From NCBI GenBank assembly GCA_016715625.1, contig JADJZU010000014.1, positions 1 to 64,000 on the forward strand: 64,000 nt of DNA, written 5' to 3'. This document shows positions 52,688-61,900 of this stretch, piece after piece (position 1 is the stretch's first letter; each line of letters opens with the position of its first letter). Below the pieces are notes generated by a model that searched no databases, was not told the origin of the DNA, and saw nothing but the letters and a program-made list of their open reading frames with translations. Source of the DNA: Bacteroidota bacterium. GTDB lineage: Bacteria; Bacteroidota; Bacteroidia; Chitinophagales; LD1. The translations under genes were made by a program, and so were the position numbers.

Positions 52688-54019
52688 TTATTCGCTATCT
52701 GAGTTAAAGGAATACCAATCAATTTTTCTTGTCAAGTACATAATCACTGCCAGAATGAGCAATAAACCAAAGCTGCCCATGAGCAAGGCGTAATCCTGCA
52801 ATTGAAGAAGTGAGTAGAAAAAAGTATAGAGTATGGTGAGCACTCCAAAGGTTAATCCAGTCAGTAAGTTGGAACGGAAGATAGCTTTGGCGTATAGTGT
52901 TACCAGCACCAGAATGATAGAAGCGGCTATCAGATAGGATACGTTAAAACTGATGTGTTCGCTTAAAGAAAGTAGTAAGATATAAAACAAGGTAATGGCA
53001 AATCCCACTAAAAGGTATTGAATGGCATGAATCCTTTTTTTGTTAAGTACTTCTACAAAAAAGAAAGTGAGGAAGGTGAGAAAAATAAACATGACGCAAT
53101 ACTTGGCTGAGCGGTTTGTTTTTTGATACTCATCTACCGGCAACATCAGTTTTACGCCAAACGATCCGCTGTTGCCAGCGATGTAATTTCCGGTGCCTTG
53201 CTGCGGATAATTACGGTTAAGGTGCAGTACGCGCCACTTGGCCTGAAATCCGTTTTCTTCTACTTTACGATCATCCGGTAGAAATTCTCCGGTAAAACTT
53301 GGATTGCCCCAAGCGGACTTTAACTCTACAACCGTTTCTTTACCAAATGGCAGGAAATTGATGTCGGTGCTTCCATTCAGGTCAACCGTAAAATTAAAGT
53401 TGATTTTTTCTGAATCGCTGATACCTAAAGGGAAACTAACCCCGGACTCAAAAATATCGGAAGATTCAATGCCCGGATTAAAGTCGTATTTCCGGCCACT
53501 AATGTCGGCAGTAATTTTTTCACGAACGCCTTTCATGTCAGGTATTCCAAAGCTTATAAACGCATCTTGCATCCTGAGTCGGTCTCGTGAAATTGAAAGT
53601 GCCTCGTAGTTGAGTGGTGCAAAATTGCCGCTTACATTTAGCTTAGAATTGTAAAGCACCGCTACATAAATACCCCGATATCTTTTTTCCGGTTTAAGCT
53701 GTCCTGTAATGTGCAAACTGTCTGGCAAAAAGTGAGCGTAGGAAAGCACTGTTTCCAGTTTCCCTTCCTCTGTCTTTATTGTTTCGTAGTAAGGAATTGT
53801 AATGACAGGGCCGCCAATGGTTTGTGAGCCTCCCCATTTTGAGCTGACTTCCGCGGTAGCTTCATCGCGCAGATTTTCTCTCTCTGATATCAAAGAACTA
53901 ATCATTCCTGAAGGGATGAGCAGGATGAGTATCAGAAAGCCAACGGCAATAAGTTTGAGTGTAACAGAGTTTCTGGACCAACTGTTCAGCCGGTCAATGA
54001 TGGATGTTGATTTTTCCAT
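52688..54019 (-). CDS. creD: CreD-like inner-membrane protein
   Basis: A 443-residue protein: one N-terminal helix (LKLIAVGFLILILLIPSGMI), a periplasmic beta-rich domain of about 240 residues with the ERENLRDEATAEVSSKWGG-type opening and TIGGPVITIPYY motif, then about five closing helices (VMFIFLTFLTFFFVEVL, IQYLLVGFAITLFYILLLSL, and others). This is the CreD architecture; CreD is linked to envelope stress and beta-lactam response in gammaproteobacteria. No creBC-like two-component genes are adjacent here. It follows the unknown QLDLF-tailed gene by 76 bp on the same strand. Confidence 0.88.
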   Translation of the reverse strand: MEKSTSIIDRLNSWSRNSVTLKLIAVGFLILILLIPSGMISSLISERENLRDEATAEVSSKWGGSQTIGGPVITIPYYETIKTEEGKLETVLSYAHFLPDSLHITGQLKPEKRYRGIYVAVLYNSKLNVSGNFAPLNYEALSISRDRLRMQDAFISFGIPDMKGVREKITADISGRKYDFNPGIESSDIFESGVSFPLGISDSEKINFNFTVDLNGSTDINFLPFGKETVVELKSAWGNPSFTGEFLPDDRKVEENGFQAKWRVLHLNRNYPQQGTGNYIAGNSGSFGVKLMLPVDEYQKTNRSAKYCVMFIFLTFLTFFFVEVLNKKRIHAIQYLLVGFAITLFYILLLSLSEHISFNVSYLIAASIILVLVTLYAKAIFRSNLLTGLTFGVLTILYTFFYSLLQLQDYALLMGSFGLLLILAVIMYLTRKIDWYSFNSDSE

Positions 54020-54095
54020 AGTGGGGTTTTGTGGTTCAACGCTACTAGCAATTGAATATTACCCCCGAAGGTCTTAAAAAACGTGAAAGCCTAAA

Positions 54096-55052
54096 CTAGA
54101 AGCCAAATAAATCGAGCTGTTGGATTTTGGGCTCTTTTTTCTTTTTAGTAGTTCTTGGTTTAGGTACATCGGCCGCTTCTGCCTCATCATGCTTGCCGCT
54201 AACGGATAACACAGAATAGCCAGTTACTACTACTTCACCAAACTCACTCATCTTACGGTTGATTTCCATGGAGCACACTATACGGGTACCATTTTTAAAC
54301 ATCATGCCCGAGTTAATAACCTCTTTTTTAAACTCCTCATCGCACATGGCAAAGCTGATGGTTTTGTTGGCTTGTATATAAATGCCTTTCCATTTGTAGC
54401 TGCCCGTTTTTAAAACAGGCGACACTATCTCAATTACCGCACTGTCGTCTTGCTCCGGCTTAAGGGTATCGGCAACCAGCATATAAGTATCAAACTGTTT
54501 TCTGTTCACCGTGGATGGTTTGCCGGAAAATGTGCCATCGGCATGAACCAACTGAACTGAAAATTTGGACACTTTTTCGTATCCGCTCAACTGCCTGTAG
54601 AAATTGGATTTCAGCTTCAGTATTTTCAAATTGTTGCGGAAGAGCGCTTGGATGTTTTCCAAATCTATCTCTGTTTCGCTGTCGCGTTCAAAATCGCGAA
54701 TGTCTTTTCTCAACCGGTCTATTGAGGTCTTTGTTTCTTGCTTGTCTTCCTCGCTTACTATTTTTTCGATATCTACTTCTAAAGGGAGTACGTATCTGAA
54801 AATGGCAGCAGCCAGACTGATGTTGTATTCGCTTTTGCCACGCAGTAAAAATCTTTCGCGCAGTCCACCTTCGGTATAGGCTTCGGTTTCTACTTGTATG
54901 CGGGCATTGAGTGTACTGGAGATTTCTTTCAAGATGCCAAGCAGATACACCTCACATTTGTTCCTGACCAAGGCGTTCATGCTGTGCGAAGTATCTTGAA
55001 GATAATAGTGCAGTTCAATTTTGTTGACCGGCTCTTTCCCAATTGTAATCAT
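54096..55052 (-). CDS. Unknown protein with C-terminal sliding-clamp-binding motif
   Basis: Unrecognised 318-residue protein without signal peptide or membrane helices. The N-terminal part (about 10-75) reads IELHYYLQDTSHSMNALVRN, ILKEISSTLNARIQVETEAY, TEGGLRERFLL; the middle (about 95-150) is a charged helix (IDRLRKDIRDFERDSETE); the C-terminal domain (about 165-290) is beta-rich with YKWKGIYIQANKTISFAMCD and GTRIVCSMEIN. It ends in a basic linker (PRTTKKKKEPKI) and QLDLF (residues 312-316) plus GF, an exact match to the bacterial beta-clamp-binding pentapeptide QL[SD]LF. This suggests it docks on DnaN at replication forks or repair sites. Enzymatic activity, if any, is not evident. It lies divergent from the PTPLA gene and upstream of creD. 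Confidence 0.7.
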   Translation of the reverse strand: MITIGKEPVNKIELHYYLQDTSHSMNALVRNKCEVYLLGILKEISSTLNARIQVETEAYTEGGLRERFLLRGKSEYNISLAAAIFRYVLPLEVDIEKIVSEEDKQETKTSIDRLRKDIRDFERDSETEIDLENIQALFRNNLKILKLKSNFYRQLSGYEKVSKFSVQLVHADGTFSGKPSTVNRKQFDTYMLVADTLKPEQDDSAVIEIVSPVLKTGSYKWKGIYIQANKTISFAMCDEEFKKEVINSGMMFKNGTRIVCSMEINRKMSEFGEVVVTGYSVLSVSGKHDEAEAADVPKPRTTKKKKEPKIQQLDLFGF

Positions 55053-55172
55053 CAGTGTTTTGTTTTAGTGCTTTTGCCTTTGGCAAAACGGGGAGGCGAA
55101 ACTAAATTTTTCAATGGCTTTATTTAGACCCTTGGGGTAAATTTACTTGGTAGATTTTGCCCCTACTTCCAA

Positions 55173-55784
55173 ATGCTTAACTATATTCCAATCGTGATTA
55201 ACAACCTCCGTTTTTATCTCTCAGCCTACAACTTTTTGGCTATGGCTATGTGGCTGTTGTTTTTTATTCAGTTCTTGAGCGCACGTTGCTCTTTAAATGC
55301 TACAGGCGTATTGCTTTTGAACGTAGCTCAAGGCATTGCGATACTCGAAATTGTTCATGCTCTATTGAAATGGGTTAAGTCTCCCCTTGCTTCCACCGCT
55401 GCTCAGGTGATTTCCAGATTATTCGTGTTGTTGCTTATCAATCTTTTTATTCATCACAATCCTCTTTTACAATGGACACGAACGGGGATTGTGATTGTGG
55501 CATTTGCCTGGTCGATTACCGAAATTGTTCGCTACAGTTATTATTTACTATTACTGTATAAACACGAGCCTAGGTGGTTGCTCTGGATGCGGTATTCCTT
55601 CTTCATATTACTCTATCCCTTAGGCGTGTCGGGGGAATGGATGATTTTTTTGACTCCGATATTCGAGCAGGGAATTTCATTGAATCTATACAGTATTGTA
55701 ATAGGTGGAACGCTACTCGCATACTTATACTACTTCCCTGTATTGTATGGTTATATGTGGAAGCAACGAAAACAAAAACTCTAA
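55173..55784 (+). CDS. PTPLA/HACD-family 3-hydroxyacyl-CoA dehydratase (eukaryote-like)
   Basis: A 203-residue membrane protein of the PTPLA (Phs1/HACD) family, which in eukaryotes removes water from 3-hydroxyacyl-CoA during very-long-chain fatty-acid elongation in the ER. The match runs the whole length: YLSAYN, LEIVHALLKWVKSPLASTAA followed by QVISRL, AWSITEIVRYSYY, RYSFFILLYPLGVSGEW, and a late PVLYGYMWKQRK. The catalytic pair is present as Tyr148 (in LYP) and Glu155 (in SGE), at nearly the numbers of yeast Phs1 (Tyr149/Glu156). About six helices are predicted. The acyl-CoA ligase gene starts 12 bp downstream, so a shared fatty-acyl-CoA role is likely. In bacteria this family is sporadic. 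Confidence 0.9.
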   Translation: MLNYIPIVINNLRFYLSAYNFLAMAMWLLFFIQFLSARCSLNATGVLLLNVAQGIAILEIVHALLKWVKSPLASTAAQVISRLFVLLLINLFIHHNPLLQWTRTGIVIVAFAWSITEIVRYSYYLLLLYKHEPRWLLWMRYSFFILLYPLGVSGEWMIFLTPIFEQGISLNLYSIVIGGTLLAYLYYFPVLYGYMWKQRKQKL

Positions 55785-55796
55785 AAAAAATAGCAC

Positions 55797-57449
55797 ATGG
55801 AGAATCTAAAATCACCCTTGCAAAAATTGTATGAATGGGAGCAGCAAACTCCTGATAAGGTATTTATGCGACAGCCTTTTCAAGGGCAGTGGAATGACTT
55901 TACCTGGAAGACTACGGCTTCTGAAGTCAGAAAACTTGCCGCAGCATTGCAGCAATACAACTTGCCACCTAAGTCTAAGGTGGCTTTAGTTTCTAAAAAT
56001 TGCGCGCATTGGCTGATTGCCGATATGGCAATAATGATGGCGGGATATGAATCGGTTCCGGTTTATCCGAATGTAGGAGCAGATACCTTGTCATATGTGT
56101 TGAAACATAGCGAAGCAAAGATTTTACTGGTTGGAAAGTTAGACGATTGGAATTTTATGAAAGGCGGAGTCCCTTCCGATGTTCAGTGCATCAGTTTTCC
56201 GTGGTATGGTCCCAAACAGGATGGGTTTCATTACTGGGAGGAAATAGTAAAGAACGTGGAGCCACTTGCCGGTAATCCGGATAGAGATTTACAAGATGTA
56301 ATGACCATTATTTACACGAGCGGTACCACCGGCAATCCGAAAGGAGTGGTTCACACATTTTTCAATTTTGCCTGGGCCATTGAAACCGGTAAAAAATCTT
56401 TTGGGTTGGTGGATGGGCAAGATCGGTTGTTTTCCTATTTGCCTTTATCGCACATTGCGGAGCGCATGCTGATTGAGCAGGCAGGTATATATTGCAATAG
56501 CGAAATATGGTTTGCGGAATCGCTCGATACGTTTGTTCCCAATTTGGCAGAGGCGCAGCCCACTATATTCTTAGCAGTGCCCCGCATCTGGACAAAGTTT
56601 CAAATGGGTATTTTGGCCAAGTTGCCACAAAAGAAACTGAATTTGCTTTTATCCATTCCGGTAATTAGTGGAATTATTAAAGCAAAAGTTCGAAAAGGGT
56701 TGGGATTAAATAGTTGTCGGCATTACATCACCGGTGCAGCTCCCATTTCTCCATCGCTCGTTAACTGGTGGGCCAGGTTAGGTGTGGCTATCGAGGAAGT
56801 GTATGGAATGACGGAGAACTGCGCTATTTCGCACGTTAATAAGCCGCCACAATTTAAGATAGGCACACAAGGCATTCCATTTCCGGGGGTAGAAGTCAAA
56901 TTTTCGGAGGCAGATGAAATTTTAGTCAAAGTGCCTTGCAACATGGTGGGCTATTATAAAGAACCGGAAATGACTGCGGATACTTTGCGTGGCGGATGGC
57001 TACACACAGGCGACCGGGGTAAAGAAGATAACGATGGTTTTTTGAAAATTACCGGGCGCGTAAAGGAAATCTTTAAGACCGATAAGGGGAAATATGTAGC
57101 TCCGGCTCCCATAGAAATGAAGCTTTCTAAAAACCAGCACATCGAACAGATTTGTGTAGTGGGTGCCGCACTTCCTCAGCCTATTGCATTGGTTGTGTTG
57201 TCGGCCGATGCCAAGGCGAAGGAGTGGGAGGGGGTGCATGAATCGCTCAGCGCTACCCTGAATGATACTAATGCCGAACTGGAGAAGCATGAGCGTTTGC
57301 AAAAACTGGTTGTGGTAAAAGATGACTGGACTATTGAAAATGGCTTACTCACTCCTACGCTTAAAATCAAACGCGGTCCCATAGAAGATCGTTACCACGC
57401 CAGCTATAGTTTTTGGTATGCAAAGGCAGAGGCCGTTGTAATGGAGTAA
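55797..57449 (+). CDS. Long-chain fatty-acyl-CoA ligase (AMP-forming)
   Basis: A 550-residue ANL-superfamily enzyme that activates fatty acids with ATP and CoA. P-loop: IIYTSGTTGNPKGVVHT (residues about 171-187). Other motifs are YLPLSHIAERMLIEQ, ITGAAPISPSLVNWW, EEVYGMTENCA, GWLHTGDRGKEDNDGF and ITGRVKEIFKTDKGKYVAP. The HIAER and YGMTE forms are those of eukaryote-like long-chain ACSL/ACSBG enzymes common in Bacteroidota. It is cotranscribed with the PTPLA dehydratase gene. Chain-length preference is not known. Confidence 0.92.
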   Translation: MENLKSPLQKLYEWEQQTPDKVFMRQPFQGQWNDFTWKTTASEVRKLAAALQQYNLPPKSKVALVSKNCAHWLIADMAIMMAGYESVPVYPNVGADTLSYVLKHSEAKILLVGKLDDWNFMKGGVPSDVQCISFPWYGPKQDGFHYWEEIVKNVEPLAGNPDRDLQDVMTIIYTSGTTGNPKGVVHTFFNFAWAIETGKKSFGLVDGQDRLFSYLPLSHIAERMLIEQAGIYCNSEIWFAESLDTFVPNLAEAQPTIFLAVPRIWTKFQMGILAKLPQKKLNLLLSIPVISGIIKAKVRKGLGLNSCRHYITGAAPISPSLVNWWARLGVAIEEVYGMTENCAISHVNKPPQFKIGTQGIPFPGVEVKFSEADEILVKVPCNMVGYYKEPEMTADTLRGGWLHTGDRGKEDNDGFLKITGRVKEIFKTDKGKYVAPAPIEMKLSKNQHIEQICVVGAALPQPIALVVLSADAKAKEWEGVHESLSATLNDTNAELEKHERLQKLVVVKDDWTIENGLLTPTLKIKRGPIEDRYHASYSFWYAKAEAVVME

Positions 57450-57586
57450 CTGGTTTGTAGATAAAATAGCAATTCAGGACTATTCTTCTTTGCTTGGCTT
57501 TTTGGCTAGTTGAGCTTGATTCATTTATTGTATCATCGCCCGTGTTCCAGAACCTTTTTGTGCTTCCTCCATTGTAACCGATACTC

Positions 57587-58921
57587 ATGAAATTTGAAGA
57601 ACTAAATCTTAATAAACAATTACTCGCGGCACTGAATGATTTGGGCTATGTGCATCCCACGACTATTCAGCAAAAGGCGTTCTCCGTTATCATGTCTGGA
57701 AGAGATGTAGTCGGTATAGCACAAACCGGTACTGGTAAAACGCTTGCGTATTTGCTACCCATGCTGCGGCAGTGGGAGTTTTCTAAAGATCGTTCCCCCA
57801 AAATAATTGTTATGGTACCCACAAGAGAGTTGGTGATGCAAGTGGTGGAAACAGCGCAGAAATTGAGCGCCTACATGACCATTACAGTAAAAGGCGTGTA
57901 TGGCGGCACTAATATCCGCACGCAGATGGCGCATATAAATGAAGGCGTTGACTTGCTGGTGGCCACTCCGGGTCGGCTACTGGATTTAATATTGAATGGA
58001 ACGGTGAATTTGAAGCTCGTCAAGCGGCTTGTCATTGACGAAGTAGATGAAATGCTCAGCATTGGATTCAGCTATCAGTTATCTACGATCTTAAATCTAA
58101 TGCCACCTCGCAGGCAGAATTTGTTGTTCTCTGCAACCATTACACCAGAGGTTGAAAATTTGATGAATGATTACTTCAATACACCACAACGGATTGAAGC
58201 TGCACCGGTAGGTACTCCACTTGCCAGTATTAATCAGCAGGGTTATGAATTGCCGAATTTTTACACTAAGGTGAATTTGCTTCGGCTACTGCTTCGCGAT
58301 GAAAATATGAGTAAGGTGCTAGTGTTTGCTGTTACTAAAAAGTTAGCCGATGAGTTGTATCAGGAGATATCCGCTGATTTCCCGGCACAGATAGGAGTCA
58401 TTCATGCCAATAAATCTCAAAATGTAAGGTTCGAGATGGTAAGGAAGTTTCAAGATGGCAGCTGTCGGGTTTTGATAGCCACTGATTTAATTGCGCGAGG
58501 CTTAGATGTGGCCGAGGTAACTCACGTCATTAACTTTGATACCCCCGATGAACCCGAAAATTATATTCATCGGATTGGCCGCACCGGTCGGGCAGACAGA
58601 AGGGGAGAAGCCATTAGTTTCATTACCCCCAAAGAAACTCCTTATCGCGAAGCTATAGAATCTTTAATGCGCATGCAGATTCCTATTTTTGCGCTACCGG
58701 CTGAGTTGGGGATTTCGGAGCAGTTGACACCGGATGAAATGCCCAAATTAAACATGCCTAACATCCACGAAAAGTTCAAGCTAAAGAAAAACACGGGGGC
58801 TTTTCAGGAAAAGGCAGAGTGGAATGTCAAAGAAAATAATCACATGACCCGTGCCGAAAAGATGAAACTTAAATACGGTAAACCCAAAACGCGCGGACAA
58901 AAAAAGAAGGGTAAAAAATAG
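57587..58921 (+). CDS. DEAD-box RNA helicase
   Basis: A 444-residue superfamily 2 RNA helicase. Q motif FEELNLNKQLLAALNDLGYV...PTTIQQKAF, Walker A AQTGTGKTLAYLLP, motif Ia VPTRELVMQV, motif Ib ATPGRLLD, motif II is DEVD rather than DEAD (VIDEVDEMLSIGF), motif III SATIT, and motif VI HRIGRTGRADRRG. The C-terminal tail is short and very basic (KTRGQKKKGKK), fitting RNA binding. It probably acts in ribosome assembly or mRNA turnover. Its stop codon is 1 bp from the convergent PorU2-like gene. Confidence 0.93.
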   Translation: MKFEELNLNKQLLAALNDLGYVHPTTIQQKAFSVIMSGRDVVGIAQTGTGKTLAYLLPMLRQWEFSKDRSPKIIVMVPTRELVMQVVETAQKLSAYMTITVKGVYGGTNIRTQMAHINEGVDLLVATPGRLLDLILNGTVNLKLVKRLVIDEVDEMLSIGFSYQLSTILNLMPPRRQNLLFSATITPEVENLMNDYFNTPQRIEAAPVGTPLASINQQGYELPNFYTKVNLLRLLLRDENMSKVLVFAVTKKLADELYQEISADFPAQIGVIHANKSQNVRFEMVRKFQDGSCRVLIATDLIARGLDVAEVTHVINFDTPDEPENYIHRIGRTGRADRRGEAISFITPKETPYREAIESLMRMQIPIFALPAELGISEQLTPDEMPKLNMPNIHEKFKLKKNTGAFQEKAEWNVKENNHMTRAEKMKLKYGKPKTRGQKKKGKK

Positions 58922-58922
58922 A

Positions 58923-61900
58923 CTAACGCACAATGACTAGCTTCCCAAATCCTTTTTTGAAATAGCGGTCATATCCTTGACTGTAGTGCTCCATTTTTTC
59001 ATCATCAAGTCGGGTTACCACTCTATAAAAGTAAACTCCGTTGGCCAGCAGGTCTCCATATTGATCGCGCCCATCCCAAGTATACTCAGTAATATTTCTG
59101 CCAATTCTCAAAGGTCCTAATTCTTCTTTCATGATTTCTTTCACTACGGTCCCCTTAATTGTCATGATTTGAATTTTCATGAAGTCAGGTATTCGCGAGC
59201 CGGTTAGGGTAAATATGAATTTGGTAGCAGTGGTAAATGGATTAGGGTAGTTTAAAACATTACTCACCATAGGCTTATTGATGACTTCAAAACTTGTTTT
59301 ATAGTCATAGTAAACAGAACCTTCATATCGGTTTTGATTACTACTGTGATTATTGCTTCTATCGCGGTCTTTAATAATCAATTCATATTTGCCGTCTTGT
59401 AACTGCTCGGGTTTTAACTCCACTTGCGCTTTGTTTCTACCGTTTGTCAGATTAGCGCTATCCGCAGGATAAAACTTCATTATGATATCGTCATAATTCA
59501 TTCTTCTTGGGGTAGCTTCTCCCGGATATTTAAGGTATATATTCAGTAGCGCAGTGTCATTCAATGCTAAAAACGTATTCTCATCTTTTAGTGTGATTAA
59601 AATATTAGGACGGGCCGATACAATGTCACCATTGAAAATGTGCTGACCATCAAAAGTTACATCCAACAATGGATTGATCTTGTCGCCAAAAGTTTTAAAA
59701 TTTATTTCTGCAATATTGTTGAAGTGGTATTGCTCGATTTGATCATTGTCCGGGTTGGCCTCCACAATAATTTTATTGAGCCCTTCGTAGTTGGTGCCGG
59801 CAATCTGCATGTCAAAAATCAAATGCATGGTGTCGAGCCCTCGCAGCGAATCGTATCGGATGTAAGAATTGGTAACGTTGAATAGTGCATCTCTTACCAC
59901 ATATTTGGTAAGCATACTATCCATGTCTATATCTGTAATACTCTCCAGCCCAATCTCCAGATGCAGATTGCTTCCCAAACTCAGTGAATCGGTGATTACA
60001 AAATGAGCTGAAGGATTAATAGCTGCTTCCGGTGGTTTTTTATAGAGTATTCGCCAGTATTGTAGTTGTGCAGGGGTTTGGCTGGTGAGGTCTTTGGTGC
60101 GAAGTCTTAATCTCAGATAAGGATACTGTACAGCACTGATAGAATTGGGTCCTGTAAAAAGGTTGTTTTCTAGTGCAGTTGATTGTAATACTGTTTCTAC
60201 CCCGTTGTTATCGATACCAATGATGTCTACCGTGTCTTCATCTGTAACTATAGGCTCCACACTTTCTTTGCTCCAGTGCATACTGTTCCACTCCACCGCT
60301 GGTCCAATTTTTACAGAGGTAAACTGTCCCTGGTACCAATTTCCATTAAATGTAATAGCCGTGTCCAGTGCCGGTGTGTAGCCATTTTGTATTGCTACAA
60401 ACGAAGGATAGTTTGCATTTCCCTTTTGTGTAAAATAGGCAAATGGGCCACCGATTTGACCGGTCTTTAGTAAGTTGGCTTGTATAAAACCCAGACTGAA
60501 CATCGTATTCATTAATGTGGTATCCCACTGCAGATAATTACTGTTCAGATTGTTGTTAGAGTAAATGAGAATGTAATTTCCGTTCGGCACAGAATCTATA
60601 AAGGTCTTTATAACCTCGCTCCATTTCTTCTGGTAAAAAGGCGCGGAGGGATTAGTTGTTGGGTGTGTGCCCAGAGTTGGGAAATCAAATCCGTATTGCA
60701 AGTAATATTTATTCGAACAATGCATGTTTCCATAGGTGTCGCCATAGTTATCGGATACAATGTTTACGCTCGGCATGGCTTGACCCGACACACTATCAAT
60801 CACTGCAATGGTAATGCCCGATAAAAATCCGCATCCCCCCATTCTGAATCGGTGCATGTTATAGTCATTCAGATTCCATCCCATTAAATCGGCATCCAAG
60901 CTACCGCCCACCGCATCGGCTACACCGGTGGTGAGTTGTATTGTATTTACCGTATTTCTGAATTTGAATTTTCGGTCTTCGTCCAGTCTTATATATAGCG
61001 AATCATCTTTCTTATATTGAAAATAATGGGATTGGTTCCACCCGGGGTATTCTCCATTTAAGTAAATGAAGGAGGAGTAGTGCCAGTTTGGTGTAGTAGA
61101 GTCGATAGCAACACGCCAATAGTAAACAGTGCTATCGAGGTAGTTAATGGTAGGAGTAAAGTGCAAAACACCACCGGTTTGAAAAACATTGCCCGTTTGC
61201 AAAGGAGCAATAAAGAGCTCCGAGGTGTCAATCTGAAATTTATAGTTGCGAGCTGGTGCAAATGGATTTACGGTAGATGCCTTAAGCGTTACCCCCTGCT
61301 GAGGCACTATGGCAAACTCATACGGATAAATAGGAAGCACATCATCGCTTTGTATGTATATAGACACCGGTGCCAGTAGTCCGTTATTCATTTCTGCCAT
61401 TTCATCAACTTCGAAATCGGCCTCTACATAAGGAGAAAATAAGTTTTGACCTGCACCTAAATTGGAAATAGAAGTAGGGAAAGTGAAACGAACGGTGTCT
61501 CGGTAGTATGGAGCAGCAATGTATTTTTTTCGATTGTAAACGATGGGAGTGTTGCCATCAAAAATGGTGCGTGTGAGTGAAACAGCAATTGAATCTTTTA
61601 TGGCTCTGCCTAAGTTTGTAACTACTATGCTCACCTCAAAGGAGTCTTGCCCGGGAGTGATAGTGGCCGGGGTGAAAAATACCGATGATTCATCGATGGC
61701 GTAATCGGGCTTTGGGTATTGATTGAGAATTATGCCCGGGTCGCCATGCAGCGTCATTTCATAAGCCACCATCATGTCAAAGTCGCTGCTGCAATTGCAG
61801 TTAATCATATCGCGCACAGTTTCTTTGTTCATGGTTCCAAAAGTCTTCTTGTAACTCGGAACGGCCAATTGCTTGTATAGCTTGGATGTAAAACTGTTTA

